From Pseudoalteromonas sp. NBT06-2 (GTDB lineage Bacteria > Pseudomonadota > Gammaproteobacteria > Enterobacterales > Alteromonadaceae): a DNA stretch of 54,712 nucleotides. The notes beneath the pieces were generated by a model that saw nothing but the letters and a program-made list of their open reading frames with translations, was not told the origin of the DNA and did not search any database. The first letter of the stretch is position 1. Every line of letters starts with the position of its first letter. Positions 37,501 through 46,496 of this stretch are shown here, piece after piece. Position numbers and translations under genes: made by a program. The stretch is taken from assembly GCF_002276045.1 (NCBI RefSeq), contig NZ_NQMR01000052.1:1-54712 (forward strand). Reading direction: 5' to 3'.

Positions 37501-39855
37501 TTGAATTCAGTCGCTATTAAATTATTACCATTAGTTCAAAGTGCATTATCACATAGTTTTAAAAGGCTACTTTCAGATAACGCCCCTAAAGAGTGTGGAG
37601 CTGTAGTAGTCAACAACTATTCAGCTTACGTATCAACATTCAAGCCTTCTGGTTACACAGCGCTTGATATTCTAAATAGCCCTGAGGAATTATTAAAGCA
37701 ATTACGTGGCTTTGTGGGCTTTATTTACTCGCAGTATAACTGCAAACGAGCATACGACGTGACACGGCTTGTCATCAGAACCTTTGATACACTTGCGAAA
37801 TATCAAATAGATTCACCTCAACTTTCCATGGTTGAGGTGAATGACGATATTGGGCAGTGCATTGATGAATTCATAAATCTACAGGTTAGTCCAGATCGCC
37901 TCAGCTATCTTAATGGCTGGCAATTGAAATCGAAGGAAGGTAAAATTTTTAACTTTGCAATCGGTCAATTCCATGAAGCCTATGGTGATAAGCTGACGGC
38001 TGATATTTATCGCCATACTTACGAGTATGGTAGAACACAAAAAAGTACGACCTTGAGATCCAGTGTTGAGCCTTTTGCCGCTTTTCTAAATTCGTTTGCA
38101 ACGCATTGTGATAGTGATGATGATTTGCGAGCTCAACTGAAAGCTAATAAATTGAGTGCGTTTCTTGAGAAAGTTATGTGGTGTTCATTTAGCCGCCACT
38201 TAGCAAAGAGTAATAAAAGTGCAGCGTTTTTTGTACGCTGGACTAGTGCTATTAAAGTTTTCAGAATATGCTTTATTGATAGCGGATTAATTGATGAACC
38301 AGTTAGGCCAATTTTAACCCCCGTATTTAGAGAAAGTTCTCAGCCTATCGCAAAGGTAGCTGCAGGTGGTAAGCTAACTGCCAACGAAGAGAAACTGTGG
38401 CTTGCCACCATACCTCTGCACATAAAAGATGAGACAGCGATCCAAATCATCGAGGACAGGTTACAAGCGAGTGAAGAACATGTTCGGGCATCATACGATG
38501 CTGTTTTTGAACGTATAAAAGATAAGCATGAGCGTAACCTTAAACTGTCAAAAATAGGTAGCGTGAAACCCATTATAGGTGGCAGTTCCGGCTTTAAAAA
38601 GAATGAACGCGTGCGAGTGGGTCGTAACCATCTAGCAAATAGTATTGCATCATTTTATAAGTATGGTGTTGGTGCAGGCTTTACAAGTTCTGAACAATTC
38701 TTTGGGGGGAGTTTCTATAACAGCGATCGTATTAGTGCCTCTGATCTAGTGGACGAACTAAACCTACCCACTACCTCTACGCTTGGTGCTCTGTGCACGT
38801 TGTTAGTGTTGGAGCATCCCGCTCTTACGCCTTCTGCACTACATAATTGGGAGTTGTTTAATAAGAATGGGCAAATGAGTGGGTATAAACAAGTTGGCAA
38901 CAACTACGTAATTGTCGTTCATAAAAACCGAAAGGGTGCGCGGAATGCTCAACAAGATATTATCCTGAACGAATACAGTCAATCCATTGTTAAGACCTTA
39001 ATTAATCATACAGAACTTGCTCGACAGCATCTAAAGGCAAATCCGAGCACTGATGAGTTTCAAGAAAACGCGTGGCGTTATATGTTACTCAAAGCTAATT
39101 TGAAAGAAGCAAGTTGGTGCGCTACTTTGGGAGACTGTCTTAGTGCAGCATCTGTAAAAAGGGCTTATCGGCATTGGGTGTATAGTCATCCCAGCAGTAT
39201 GAGTGAGAGCGATAAGTTATTGTTATCTAGGTCGGTAAGCTTACGATCAGCCCGTAAAATCCGAGCTATACGAACATACATCAAAACCCACTCTTTGCGC
39301 GAGGTTGCAGAGGTCTTGGGGCATAACACAGTTAACGTTGACCTATTAAACAAATACCTTCCTTCTGCGCTGATGGATTTTTTCAATACAAGATGGATAC
39401 GCCAATTTCAAAATGCGTTTATTTACATTGCAATGCAGGAATCGGAATATCTTTTTGAAGCTGTTGATATTAAACCTGAAAATCTCGATGAATTTTTACA
39501 AAACCATGGTATTCACGATATACCTAAATTGTTTGGTAAATTCAAAAGTCACGCAATGTTATCTCTTGTTGAGAAAGAAGAGCCCCAAGAACGATTTGAT
39601 GAGGTAACTCTGACTATTACTAAAAATGTGATGAGAGTTCTTATTGCTATTAAGAGTATTGTCGACCGCTCAAAAGAAGTGCAGGATGGTCAAATTTTTC
39701 GTGACATTGTATCAACTTGGTATGAAGCTGCAACGCTTATCCTTACCGAAGATGCTCGAGAAAGTACAATTAATGCCGAGCGCTCACAACTTATCGCTGA
39801 CGCCAATAAATCCCCCCTTGATATTCAACTCATCGTCGGAGCGTTAACATGTTAA
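37501..39855 (+). CDS. Large tyrosine-recombinase-like integrase, first gene of recombination module
   Basis: 784 aa from a TTG start preceded by AAGGGTGG. The C-terminal quarter has a partly degenerate tyrosine-recombinase core: SLRSARKIRAIR (R in place of the usual HxxR start), EVLGHNTVN and the possible nucleophile Tyr in LNKYLP. The expected first arginine box is not clear. The N-terminal 500 residues are long for an integrase and may bind DNA or partner recombinases. It overlaps the next gene by 7 bases. The set resembles the Gamma-Mobile-Trio (GmtZ candidate) or SE-type elements; this is from memory and not tested. Confidence 0.75.
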   Translation: MNSVAIKLLPLVQSALSHSFKRLLSDNAPKECGAVVVNNYSAYVSTFKPSGYTALDILNSPEELLKQLRGFVGFIYSQYNCKRAYDVTRLVIRTFDTLAKYQIDSPQLSMVEVNDDIGQCIDEFINLQVSPDRLSYLNGWQLKSKEGKIFNFAIGQFHEAYGDKLTADIYRHTYEYGRTQKSTTLRSSVEPFAAFLNSFATHCDSDDDLRAQLKANKLSAFLEKVMWCSFSRHLAKSNKSAAFFVRWTSAIKVFRICFIDSGLIDEPVRPILTPVFRESSQPIAKVAAGGKLTANEEKLWLATIPLHIKDETAIQIIEDRLQASEEHVRASYDAVFERIKDKHERNLKLSKIGSVKPIIGGSSGFKKNERVRVGRNHLANSIASFYKYGVGAGFTSSEQFFGGSFYNSDRISASDLVDELNLPTTSTLGALCTLLVLEHPALTPSALHNWELFNKNGQMSGYKQVGNNYVIVVHKNRKGARNAQQDIILNEYSQSIVKTLINHTELARQHLKANPSTDEFQENAWRYMLLKANLKEASWCATLGDCLSAASVKRAYRHWVYSHPSSMSESDKLLLSRSVSLRSARKIRAIRTYIKTHSLREVAEVLGHNTVNVDLLNKYLPSALMDFFNTRWIRQFQNAFIYIAMQESEYLFEAVDIKPENLDEFLQNHGIHDIPKLFGKFKSHAMLSLVEKEEPQERFDEVTLTITKNVMRVLIAIKSIVDRSKEVQDGQIFRDIVSTWYEAATLILTEDARESTINAERSQLIADANKSPLDIQLIVGALTC

Positions 39856-40802
39856 AACTGATTGTAAATAACTTAAAGGAAAAAAAAGTCGGACTTCATG
39901 AGTTAAATAGTGAAGAGTTAACAGAAACGCTTCATTACGCGGTTGCGAATCAAGATTTAATTTTACAACGTGAAATTGGTAATCACTTTACCCACATATA
40001 CGACCAGAAGGATGAAATGCCTTATTGGTTTAAAAGCTCGTACGATGATGATGTCACTATTATGAACTTCGGTCAAAAAGATAAAGCTATCGACTGGGCA
40101 TCTGTGACGCTTGACGATGGTTTTCCTCTTACTCACTCTAAGCATAAGCCTCTGCTTAATTCCCTTAAAAACTGGTTGCTTGCGGTGTCTGATCCACTTG
40201 AAAATGGCGGTTCGGTCATCAAAATAAACACAGTCAAAAAGGGGGTAGAGAAAGTATTATCGTTAATAGACGCTATTTTATTGCGCTCAGACGCATTAGA
40301 GCTAAGTCAATATCATCTTAACCACATCACAATTGACTTCTGGCTATCTATCTTTAAAGTGATGTCTGAGAATGGGGCAACTAACGGGATCTATGATTTT
40401 ATAGGTCGAACAAAAGAGTTAGTTAAAGCCCACATAAGTAGTATCACGCAAGAACAAGTAAATGATTTTGTCAGTAAATATCCCTTTGTGAGTAGAGATA
40501 TCGCAGAAGACGATTTAACGCTTTATTTTACAAAAGAAGAGCGCGCTAAGGCATGTTGCTGGCTTTACGCTCAAGGTTATTATAAAAGTAAAAGTGAAAA
40601 TAAAGCTAGATTTTCTGCACAAGGCAATGGTGTTGTGCTAGAAAGAATGCTCTTTGAAGGGAAAATTGTATCTCCAGCCCTAAGCATTCCCAACTGGACA
40701 GAGTTATGGCTTACCGAAAGAGCACACTCAACTGAATATCGTCCTTTTAATACAGAAGAATCAGAAGCTTCAGCCGCAGAGATTATATATCTCAATGGCT
40801 AA
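39849..40802 (+). CDS. Recombination-module protein, 317 aa, function unknown
   Basis: The ATG overlaps the previous gene and the end overlaps the next by 8 bases, so it is translated as part of the module. It is soluble and mostly helical, with no catalytic motif of a tyrosine recombinase. The fold could be a core-binding-like or accessory domain that helps the neighbouring recombinases. No family recognised. Its fixed place between two recombinases is the only strong clue. Confidence 0.7.
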   Translation: MLKLIVNNLKEKKVGLHELNSEELTETLHYAVANQDLILQREIGNHFTHIYDQKDEMPYWFKSSYDDDVTIMNFGQKDKAIDWASVTLDDGFPLTHSKHKPLLNSLKNWLLAVSDPLENGGSVIKINTVKKGVEKVLSLIDAILLRSDALELSQYHLNHITIDFWLSIFKVMSENGATNGIYDFIGRTKELVKAHISSITQEQVNDFVSKYPFVSRDIAEDDLTLYFTKEERAKACCWLYAQGYYKSKSENKARFSAQGNGVVLERMLFEGKIVSPALSIPNWTELWLTERAHSTEYRPFNTEESEASAAEIIYLNG

Positions 40803-42225
40803 GTTGATTAACACCAACCTATTCAAGGGCAACTCAAGTTCACCACCAATTGAGGCGACAAAAACACTTACCATAAGTACAATTAATAATTTAGTGAAGT
40901 TAAAGCCTGCAAGTAGGACTCAAACCTTGCACCCTGACGTGGTATTTAAGCTGACTCGACAAGCTTTTGAATTTGTTTTTACATACCAGCAAGATATTTT
41001 GGATGCTTGCTTGTTTGCGCTCTCACAAGGAGCTGGCAAAAGTGTGGAAACAGGTAGCAACAAAGAACGACCTGACAAAAAAAGCGATAAGTTCATTCTA
41101 GATATTCATCAAAATATGTCAATGACTGAACGTGGTCACTTTATGAAAACCAAAGTAATGAGTACACTGAATGAAAAAACTCTTAAGGCTATGCGTATTC
41201 AGCAAGTATTACCTTTTGCAGTTCTAGCGCCTGACAAGTACAACGCCATACGGAATAATGAGAGTTTATTTGAGCTTTACGGCGTACTCATAGGGAGTTG
41301 TCAGTACCTTACCGGCATAATTACAGCAAGAAGACAGGATGAGTTGGTATCATTAAAAAGCAGTGGTAATCTGTCACCAAATAAAAATCCATTTGATGAG
41401 GAGAATGAATATATTGAATACAATATGATTTTTAAACTCAAAAAATCAGGTAGTGGCGGTAAGTTATCGACCAACCAAATCATCGAAAGACCAATAACTA
41501 CTTCTATTGCAAAAATAATCTGGCGACTCGAAGCGTTTAACGATGCTGCTATATCTCAAGGGGTGATTAAAGGTAAAACGCTAGGTCTCTTTAATAACTT
41601 AGATGCAAAAAATTGTCGCCTTACCAAGCCCCTAGTTAAGACTTTTAATAATCATCTCAATTCGATATGTGATTATTTTGAAACCCCCCTTGTTAAAATG
41701 AGTAATGGTGAGCTAAGACGACAGTATGTGAGACAGCACCAGTCGAGACGATTCTTTGCATTACTGTTCTTCTGGCAAAAACGTTTCCAAGGACTTGAAG
41801 CCTTGCGTTGGATGCTAGGACATACTGATATGTCACACTTATATCATTACATATCAAGCAATGAAGTGGGTGATATTCTCAATGGGGTTAAGGCCACTGT
41901 CATAGTGCAAGGTGTTCTGAATAAGGATGGTGAGTTAGAAAAACTAAAAAGTATCGGTGAGTTAAAGGCAGTGCTAGCTAAAAAATACAATGCTGGAGCG
42001 GTAATTATTGATGACTTGGAAAGCGTTATCGACCTGTCAGATGACGACGACATTACGGCTCCGCATATTGACCAATTGAAAGCAGAGGCAAATCTGGAGT
42101 CGAACCTTGAAGAGTTATTAAAAACGGGTGAAATCATCTTGGAACCGAACTTCTTCAAAGTTACTGACGAAGACGGACAGGTTCGAGAAACTTTTAATTT
42201 AGCATTTCAAGTAAAAGCTGTGTAA
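40795..42225 (+). CDS. Tyrosine site-specific recombinase
   Basis: This 476-aa protein has the full tyrosine-recombinase set: first Arg in ITARRQDELVSL, Lys in FKLKKSGSGGK, HxxR in RQHQSRRFFA, LGHTD and the Tyr in LYHYIS. The C-terminal 90 residues (acidic, DDLESVIDLSDDDDI) are an extra tail. It overlaps the 317-aa gene by 8 bases and is 11 bases before the coiled-coil gene. It should cut and join the island ends together with the other two recombinases. Confidence 0.88.
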   Translation: MAKLINTNLFKGNSSSPPIEATKTLTISTINNLVKLKPASRTQTLHPDVVFKLTRQAFEFVFTYQQDILDACLFALSQGAGKSVETGSNKERPDKKSDKFILDIHQNMSMTERGHFMKTKVMSTLNEKTLKAMRIQQVLPFAVLAPDKYNAIRNNESLFELYGVLIGSCQYLTGIITARRQDELVSLKSSGNLSPNKNPFDEENEYIEYNMIFKLKKSGSGGKLSTNQIIERPITTSIAKIIWRLEAFNDAAISQGVIKGKTLGLFNNLDAKNCRLTKPLVKTFNNHLNSICDYFETPLVKMSNGELRRQYVRQHQSRRFFALLFFWQKRFQGLEALRWMLGHTDMSHLYHYISSNEVGDILNGVKATVIVQGVLNKDGELEKLKSIGELKAVLAKKYNAGAVIIDDLESVIDLSDDDDITAPHIDQLKAEANLESNLEELLKTGEIILEPNFFKVTDEDGQVRETFNLAFQVKAV

Positions 42226-42236
42226 GAAACATAACA

Positions 42237-42773
42237 ATGAAAAAGAATAAAGAAACGAATCAAAGAACAATACTGGCAACCGAAGCGTTGTTACAAGAAA
42301 TTATCAAATCGCCAGATGTATTTAAAAACAATAATGTCCTTGTAAAAGCGCTTAAATCACAAGGTGGTTTAGCCAAGTATGAAGATGACGAACGGCATAT
42401 CGGTGTTGTTTCGGTCAATACAGTTAAAACCCATTCAGACTTGTTGTTTGATGACGGTTTTGATGATGGCCGTGGTGGTGGCTTTGATGTACTCAGAATT
42501 AATGCTCGTGACGCTATAGAGAAAGCTTTAAAAGGAAAAATAAAAAAGAGCAATGAAGAAAGTGCAAGACAAAAACTAGCTGCAACTGAAAAAACGCTTA
42601 CTATCACTCAGCAAAGTAATTTCCTATTGAATACAGTCATTAAAGAAATGCGCGCACATTTAAAAGAAATGGCATTGCAAGATTGGACGGATGAAGAACG
42701 ATTAAAGCACTACAAAGATATTAATAAGAAGATTGAGGCGCAGCTTAATTATGTCAACTATGGGGAAGTCTGA
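42237..42773 (+). CDS. Coiled-coil accessory protein of recombination module (GmtX-like candidate)
   Basis: This 178-aa charged protein has an N-terminal segment (EALLQEIIKSPDVFKNNNVL, VVSVNTVKTHSDLLFDD) and a long helical C-terminus. Small proteins in this position are known from the Gamma-Mobile-Trio (GmtX) and SE elements, and TnpC of Tn554 is a loose parallel. It has no catalytic motif, so it is probably an accessory DNA-binding or orientation factor. Its stop codon shares a base with the next start. Confidence 0.7.
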   Translation: MKKNKETNQRTILATEALLQEIIKSPDVFKNNNVLVKALKSQGGLAKYEDDERHIGVVSVNTVKTHSDLLFDDGFDDGRGGGFDVLRINARDAIEKALKGKIKKSNEESARQKLAATEKTLTITQQSNFLLNTVIKEMRAHLKEMALQDWTDEERLKHYKDINKKIEAQLNYVNYGEV

Positions 42774-44146
42774 TGCCTGTAGTTAAACTAAAGGATTTTT
42801 CTCGTTGGTCACATCTAGGTTTTGATGGAAAATTGACATTTTATAAACCAAGGGACATACCGTTTGTCACCTATAAAAATGGTGTGCCTTGCTATGAAGC
42901 CAACATGTATATTCATAAATTGCTTGAGGAAGGATTGAAATTCCAGACAATCAGGACGTATGCCAACTGTATTATAGCTTTGGTCTATCACGTCGAAAGT
43001 GCAACCCATCTTAACCGTTTTAGAGACTTAACTGATGCTACTTTTCGCTTGTTTATACAGGGATTGCAAAGCGAGAAACATCCTAATGGTGAAAAGGTTA
43101 AAAGTAACAATAGGGTTTTGGAAGTCGGCATTCGATGCCTTAAATTTCTTGAGTTTGTCCAAGAGTACCATGATTTAAAACTGTTTATTGGCAAAGACAA
43201 AGCCAATGCCATTACGGTGGTTGAGACAACTCACAAAATTTCAATTGAGGGAAGTAGGCACAAGAAAGAAATTACCTCTACTTCACATATTTGCCTACCA
43301 AGCAAAGATGCTGTCAAAAGACGATTACCCGTTGGTGAAAAAGACGCGTTAAAGGTATGGTCGTTTATACAAACCAATGTCAATAAACCAGTTCGTTATC
43401 GTGATATAGCTCTGTATCAATTAATGGAGCAAACAGGTGGTCGCGTTCAAGAACTGCACCTAGTAACCGTGAATGATTTCAAAGACGCTAGAGACATGAT
43501 CGAGCCGTCTCTTAAGATGCACACGCTAAAGCGTAAGGACGAAAAGAAAACAAGACATGTGCCTATTCCCCACACGCTTGTTACTGATATCGCTCAATAC
43601 ATGAAATATCGTCGTAAAATCATGAAGAAGAAAGGACTCACCGGAGATAAAGATCATGGCTTCTTGTTCATATCAACAAAAACAGGTGAGCCTTTTAAAT
43701 CAGGCTCATGGACGACTTATTTGAACAAGTGTAAAAAGGAATTAGGTATCAAAGGTGAACTTCATCCGCACCTCTATCGCCATGCTTTTATTACAAACAA
43801 ACTCATTGAGATTATTCAGCAACATGAAGACGTTACTAATGCTGATGATTTTAGAAAACACCTACTTAATACCGAAACTTTCAAATTACAGTTGAGAGAG
43901 TGGACAGGGCATACTCTATTGCACTCCCTTGATACATATATTCACTTGGCTTTCGCCAAAATACGAGGCTACGCTAAAGCTTATAGTGCGGTTGCACTAT
44001 CTGCATCTGTAGGTATTGTTGAAGACCAGTTAAGTCGCATTGAAAAACAAATTCAGGATAAAGAACTGAACTTTACAGAAGCCCTAGCATCACTGAAAAG
44101 CACAATAAAGGCTTTTGGATTAGATATTAAACAAGCTAAAATTTGA
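42773..44146 (+). CDS. Tyrosine site-specific recombinase (GmtY-like candidate)
   Basis: 457 aa with a complete catalytic set: Arg in TGGRVQELHL, Lys in LKRKDEKKTRHVPIP, HLYRHAF for HxxRH, WTGHTLL and the nucleophile Tyr in LDTYIHLA. The N-terminal part is a SAM-like core-binding domain. It is the last gene of the five-gene module, joined to the 178-aa gene by a one-base overlap (TGATG). It is the most canonical of the three recombinases and therefore the best candidate for strand cleavage. Confidence 0.92.
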   Translation: MPVVKLKDFSRWSHLGFDGKLTFYKPRDIPFVTYKNGVPCYEANMYIHKLLEEGLKFQTIRTYANCIIALVYHVESATHLNRFRDLTDATFRLFIQGLQSEKHPNGEKVKSNNRVLEVGIRCLKFLEFVQEYHDLKLFIGKDKANAITVVETTHKISIEGSRHKKEITSTSHICLPSKDAVKRRLPVGEKDALKVWSFIQTNVNKPVRYRDIALYQLMEQTGGRVQELHLVTVNDFKDARDMIEPSLKMHTLKRKDEKKTRHVPIPHTLVTDIAQYMKYRRKIMKKKGLTGDKDHGFLFISTKTGEPFKSGSWTTYLNKCKKELGIKGELHPHLYRHAFITNKLIEIIQQHEDVTNADDFRKHLLNTETFKLQLREWTGHTLLHSLDTYIHLAFAKIRGYAKAYSAVALSASVGIVEDQLSRIEKQIQDKELNFTEALASLKSTIKAFGLDIKQAKI

Positions 44147-44339
44147 TACACCTGCTGACTCACCTTTGATGGATTGGTAAAGAAGAAGATGAACAGGTAT
44201 ACTTTTGTTTATTGATAAACTAGATAATTATCGAATCTTAGGTGACACCGATTAATTTAGCTTTATATATTTAAGTCCATCTAGCGGTCGAAATATAAAT
44301 AAGTAAGGTACAGTTTTTTTAATTATTTAACTTGAACAG

Positions 44340-44864
44340 ATGACATATTCAAAAACAAAACCAAATCAACTTAAGTATTTATCTTCATATCCTCTAGAAG
44401 TACAAAATAAAATCAGAACCATGGTTGAGCAGGATACATTAGGACGCTTTTTACTTAAAAAGCACCCTAAAACTCACAATATCAACAATGATAAAATGCT
44501 TCGTGAATATGTTATGAATTTAAAAAACACACATTTACGAAAGTCTTCTCCTTTGAGTAAAGTTATTTATGATAAAAAAATTCATGTTGTGAACAATGCT
44601 CTAGGGCTACATACCTTTATATCGAGAGTTCAAGGGAATAAATTAAAAAGTAAAAATGAAATACGAATTAGTGAAATATTCAAAACTGGTCCCGAAGCAT
44701 TCCTACAGATGATAGTCGTTCATGAATTAGCTCACATCCGGATAAAACCCCACGATAAGGCATTTTATCAATTGTGCCAATATATGTTACCTGACTACCA
44801 TCAACTAGAATTTGAAATGCGTGTATATCTAACTCAACTAGAGCTAAAAGGTGATATATACTAA
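44340..44864 (+). CDS. YgjP-like (DUF45) metallopeptidase-domain protein
   Basis: 174 aa. The zinc motif VVHELAHIRIKPHDKAFYQL matches HELxH-x5-H-x3-F of the YgjP/DUF45 group, and the PDYHQLEFEM end is also typical. DUF45 genes often sit beside type I restriction-modification genes, and here hsdM/hsdS follow 2.6 kb later. Its role in such loci is unknown. Ribosome site weak. It is the first cargo gene after the recombination module. Confidence 0.82.
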   Translation: MTYSKTKPNQLKYLSSYPLEVQNKIRTMVEQDTLGRFLLKKHPKTHNINNDKMLREYVMNLKNTHLRKSSPLSKVIYDKKIHVVNNALGLHTFISRVQGNKLKSKNEIRISEIFKTGPEAFLQMIVVHELAHIRIKPHDKAFYQLCQYMLPDYHQLEFEMRVYLTQLELKGDIY

Positions 44865-44908
44865 CCAAAATTCCATATTGGGTATTTAGTTAGTCATAAA
44901 CTATATAA

Positions 44909-45040
44909 TTAGTGATGCTGTTCTACAGTTTTTGTTGTCGTCTGACAATACTCCCATTTGCAATAATGTATAGTTGGTTTATATCTTTTGAGTCGACACC
45001 AACATTTAGAAAACCAGGATGGGCGGATAGTATTAACCAT
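44909..45040 (-). CDS. Cys/Trp-rich 43-aa micro-ORF downstream of the helicase
   Basis: The frame opens at the ATG at 45038-45040 and ends with TAA at 44909. The product contains SWFSKCWCRLKRYKP and HYCKWEYCQ, that is CxC followed by C-x4-C, a possible zinc knuckle in a basic peptide. It lies 28 bases after the helicase stop on the same strand. The ribosome site is weak and the length is small, so it could be chance or the remnant of a longer gene. Confidence 0.35.
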   Translation of the reverse strand: MVNTIRPSWFSKCWCRLKRYKPTIHYCKWEYCQTTTKTVEQHH

Positions 45041-45068
45041 TAAATAAACTTTTCAATTGTTAATAAAT

Positions 45069-46496
45069 TCATCTTAACTCACTCAAACCAAGCGCAATCG
45101 ACTCTTGCTTAAATCGCCCAAAAACATTGACCACATTCTCATAAGATGCCGTTAAAAAATGTTCTGTATATGATTCAACTTCAGTATCATCAAAGTGAAT
45201 AATTTCTTTATTCTCATAAACAGCCAATGTAAACTTTGACTTACCAGCAACAGAGGGGCTTTTATCAAAATTTACATCTGTTGATACTTCAGATTCATCT
45301 TCAACACGATTAGTCATCTTCTCAAACTTCACCACATCAGCTTCAAATGGTACATCTTGCTTAACACGGTAAGCATATTCCAAAAGCTTAGGCTCAGCAG
45401 GCATATACATAACAGCTCCTTGATTCTTCGAATCAGTCATTCTTAGTATTCGGCCCAAAATCTGTCTAAAGTGCATTTCTGTTTTTATATTGGTTAGGTG
45501 ACAACACACCTGTAATCGAGGGATATTCGTTCCTTCGCTGATCATGCCAACAGAAATAATCCATTTAGTTTGTGCATGTCTAAATTGTTGAATAATACAG
45601 GTTGGCTCATTTTCTCTGTAAGTTACAACCGTGGCATCCTCGTTAAAATATGTTTTCATTATCCTTGAAATCTGTTTTACATGCTCAACTGATGACGCAA
45701 CAATTAATCCTGCAGCATCAGTGTTTGTCGCTCTAATTGAGCTTAATTTTTTTTGAGCAGAAGAAATTACGTATTTAATTACTTTTTCATTTTCAATAAT
45801 CTCCTGATACGGAATGATTGATTGAGATAATAAACACTTAAAGCTAGTAAATGTTTTTGTCTCATTGTCATCAACCACTGAAATCTTATTATTATCCACT
45901 GCGATTATCTGTGGTATACGACAAACATTATCCTTAATAGCCTCAGCAAGCCCATAAACGTAATCACATGATATTTTGTTACTAGGATGCATATAGTTTG
46001 AAAGAACAATAGGAGCAGCGTCTGAACGCCAAGGTGTCCCAGTTAACGCCAATGTGTACTTAGCCTTATCTTGAATGTTTAAGATTATTTGTTTGCCCCA
46101 GGCATTGGCATTATTTGTATTTGACCCTGCACAATGGTGGATCTCATCAAAAATCACAAATACTTTATAACTCTTAAATAACTGCCAAAAGTTGTTATCG
46201 AGATACTGTAAGTTTTGGTATGTAAGAGAGTGCCCTTTAGCGCCAAGTAAGCCATCAAATCTTTCATTAATTCTTAGTTGTAAACTTTGACTGAAATCTT
46301 GAGCAACTATGGAAGAAGGTGAAAAACAAATAACTAAATCAACCAAGTTATTTTTTAATAGACGATCAGCCAATTCCGATGCCATCAGAGTTTTACCTGC
46401 GCCAGGTGTTGCTAAAGTTAAAAAATGGCTATTGCCATTAGAGTATTGTTTTAAAGCTTTGTTTATACAGCTAACTTGCCATTGTCTTAGTTTCAT
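45069..46496 (-). CDS. SF2 DEAD/DEAH-type helicase, candidate defence effector
   Basis: 475 aa. Motifs in order: Q-like start LRQWQVSCINKAL, Walker A ATPGAGKT, motif II FDEIHH, motif III LTGTPWR, motif V ISEGTNIPRLQ and motif VI QILGRILRMT. Both RecA domains are present, with a C-terminal extension of about 90 residues of unknown fold. It lacks a PD-(D/E)XK nuclease domain and is half the size of HsdR, so it is not a type I R subunit. Its ATG overlaps the stop of the winged-helix gene (ATGA), which suggests the two proteins work together, probably in phage defence; that function is inferred from location only. Confidence 0.85.
   Translation of the reverse strand: MKLRQWQVSCINKALKQYSNGNSHFLTLATPGAGKTLMASELADRLLKNNLVDLVICFSPSSIVAQDFSQSLQLRINERFDGLLGAKGHSLTYQNLQYLDNNFWQLFKSYKVFVIFDEIHHCAGSNTNNANAWGKQIILNIQDKAKYTLALTGTPWRSDAAPIVLSNYMHPSNKISCDYVYGLAEAIKDNVCRIPQIIAVDNNKISVVDDNETKTFTSFKCLLSQSIIPYQEIIENEKVIKYVISSAQKKLSSIRATNTDAAGLIVASSVEHVKQISRIMKTYFNEDATVVTYRENEPTCIIQQFRHAQTKWIISVGMISEGTNIPRLQVCCHLTNIKTEMHFRQILGRILRMTDSKNQGAVMYMPAEPKLLEYAYRVKQDVPFEADVVKFEKMTNRVEDESEVSTDVNFDKSPSVAGKSKFTLAVYENKEIIHFDDTEVESYTEHFLTASYENVVNVFGRFKQESIALGLSELR

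Noticed and set aside
37242..37520. 92-codon frame before the first recombinase gene
   Set aside because: Low-complexity, AT-driven composition with no ribosome site, and it overlaps the believable TTG start at 37501.
45069..46496. Helicase as the HsdR subunit of the type I system
   Set aside because: Half the expected length, no nuclease motif, and transcribed divergently from hsdMS with its own partner gene.
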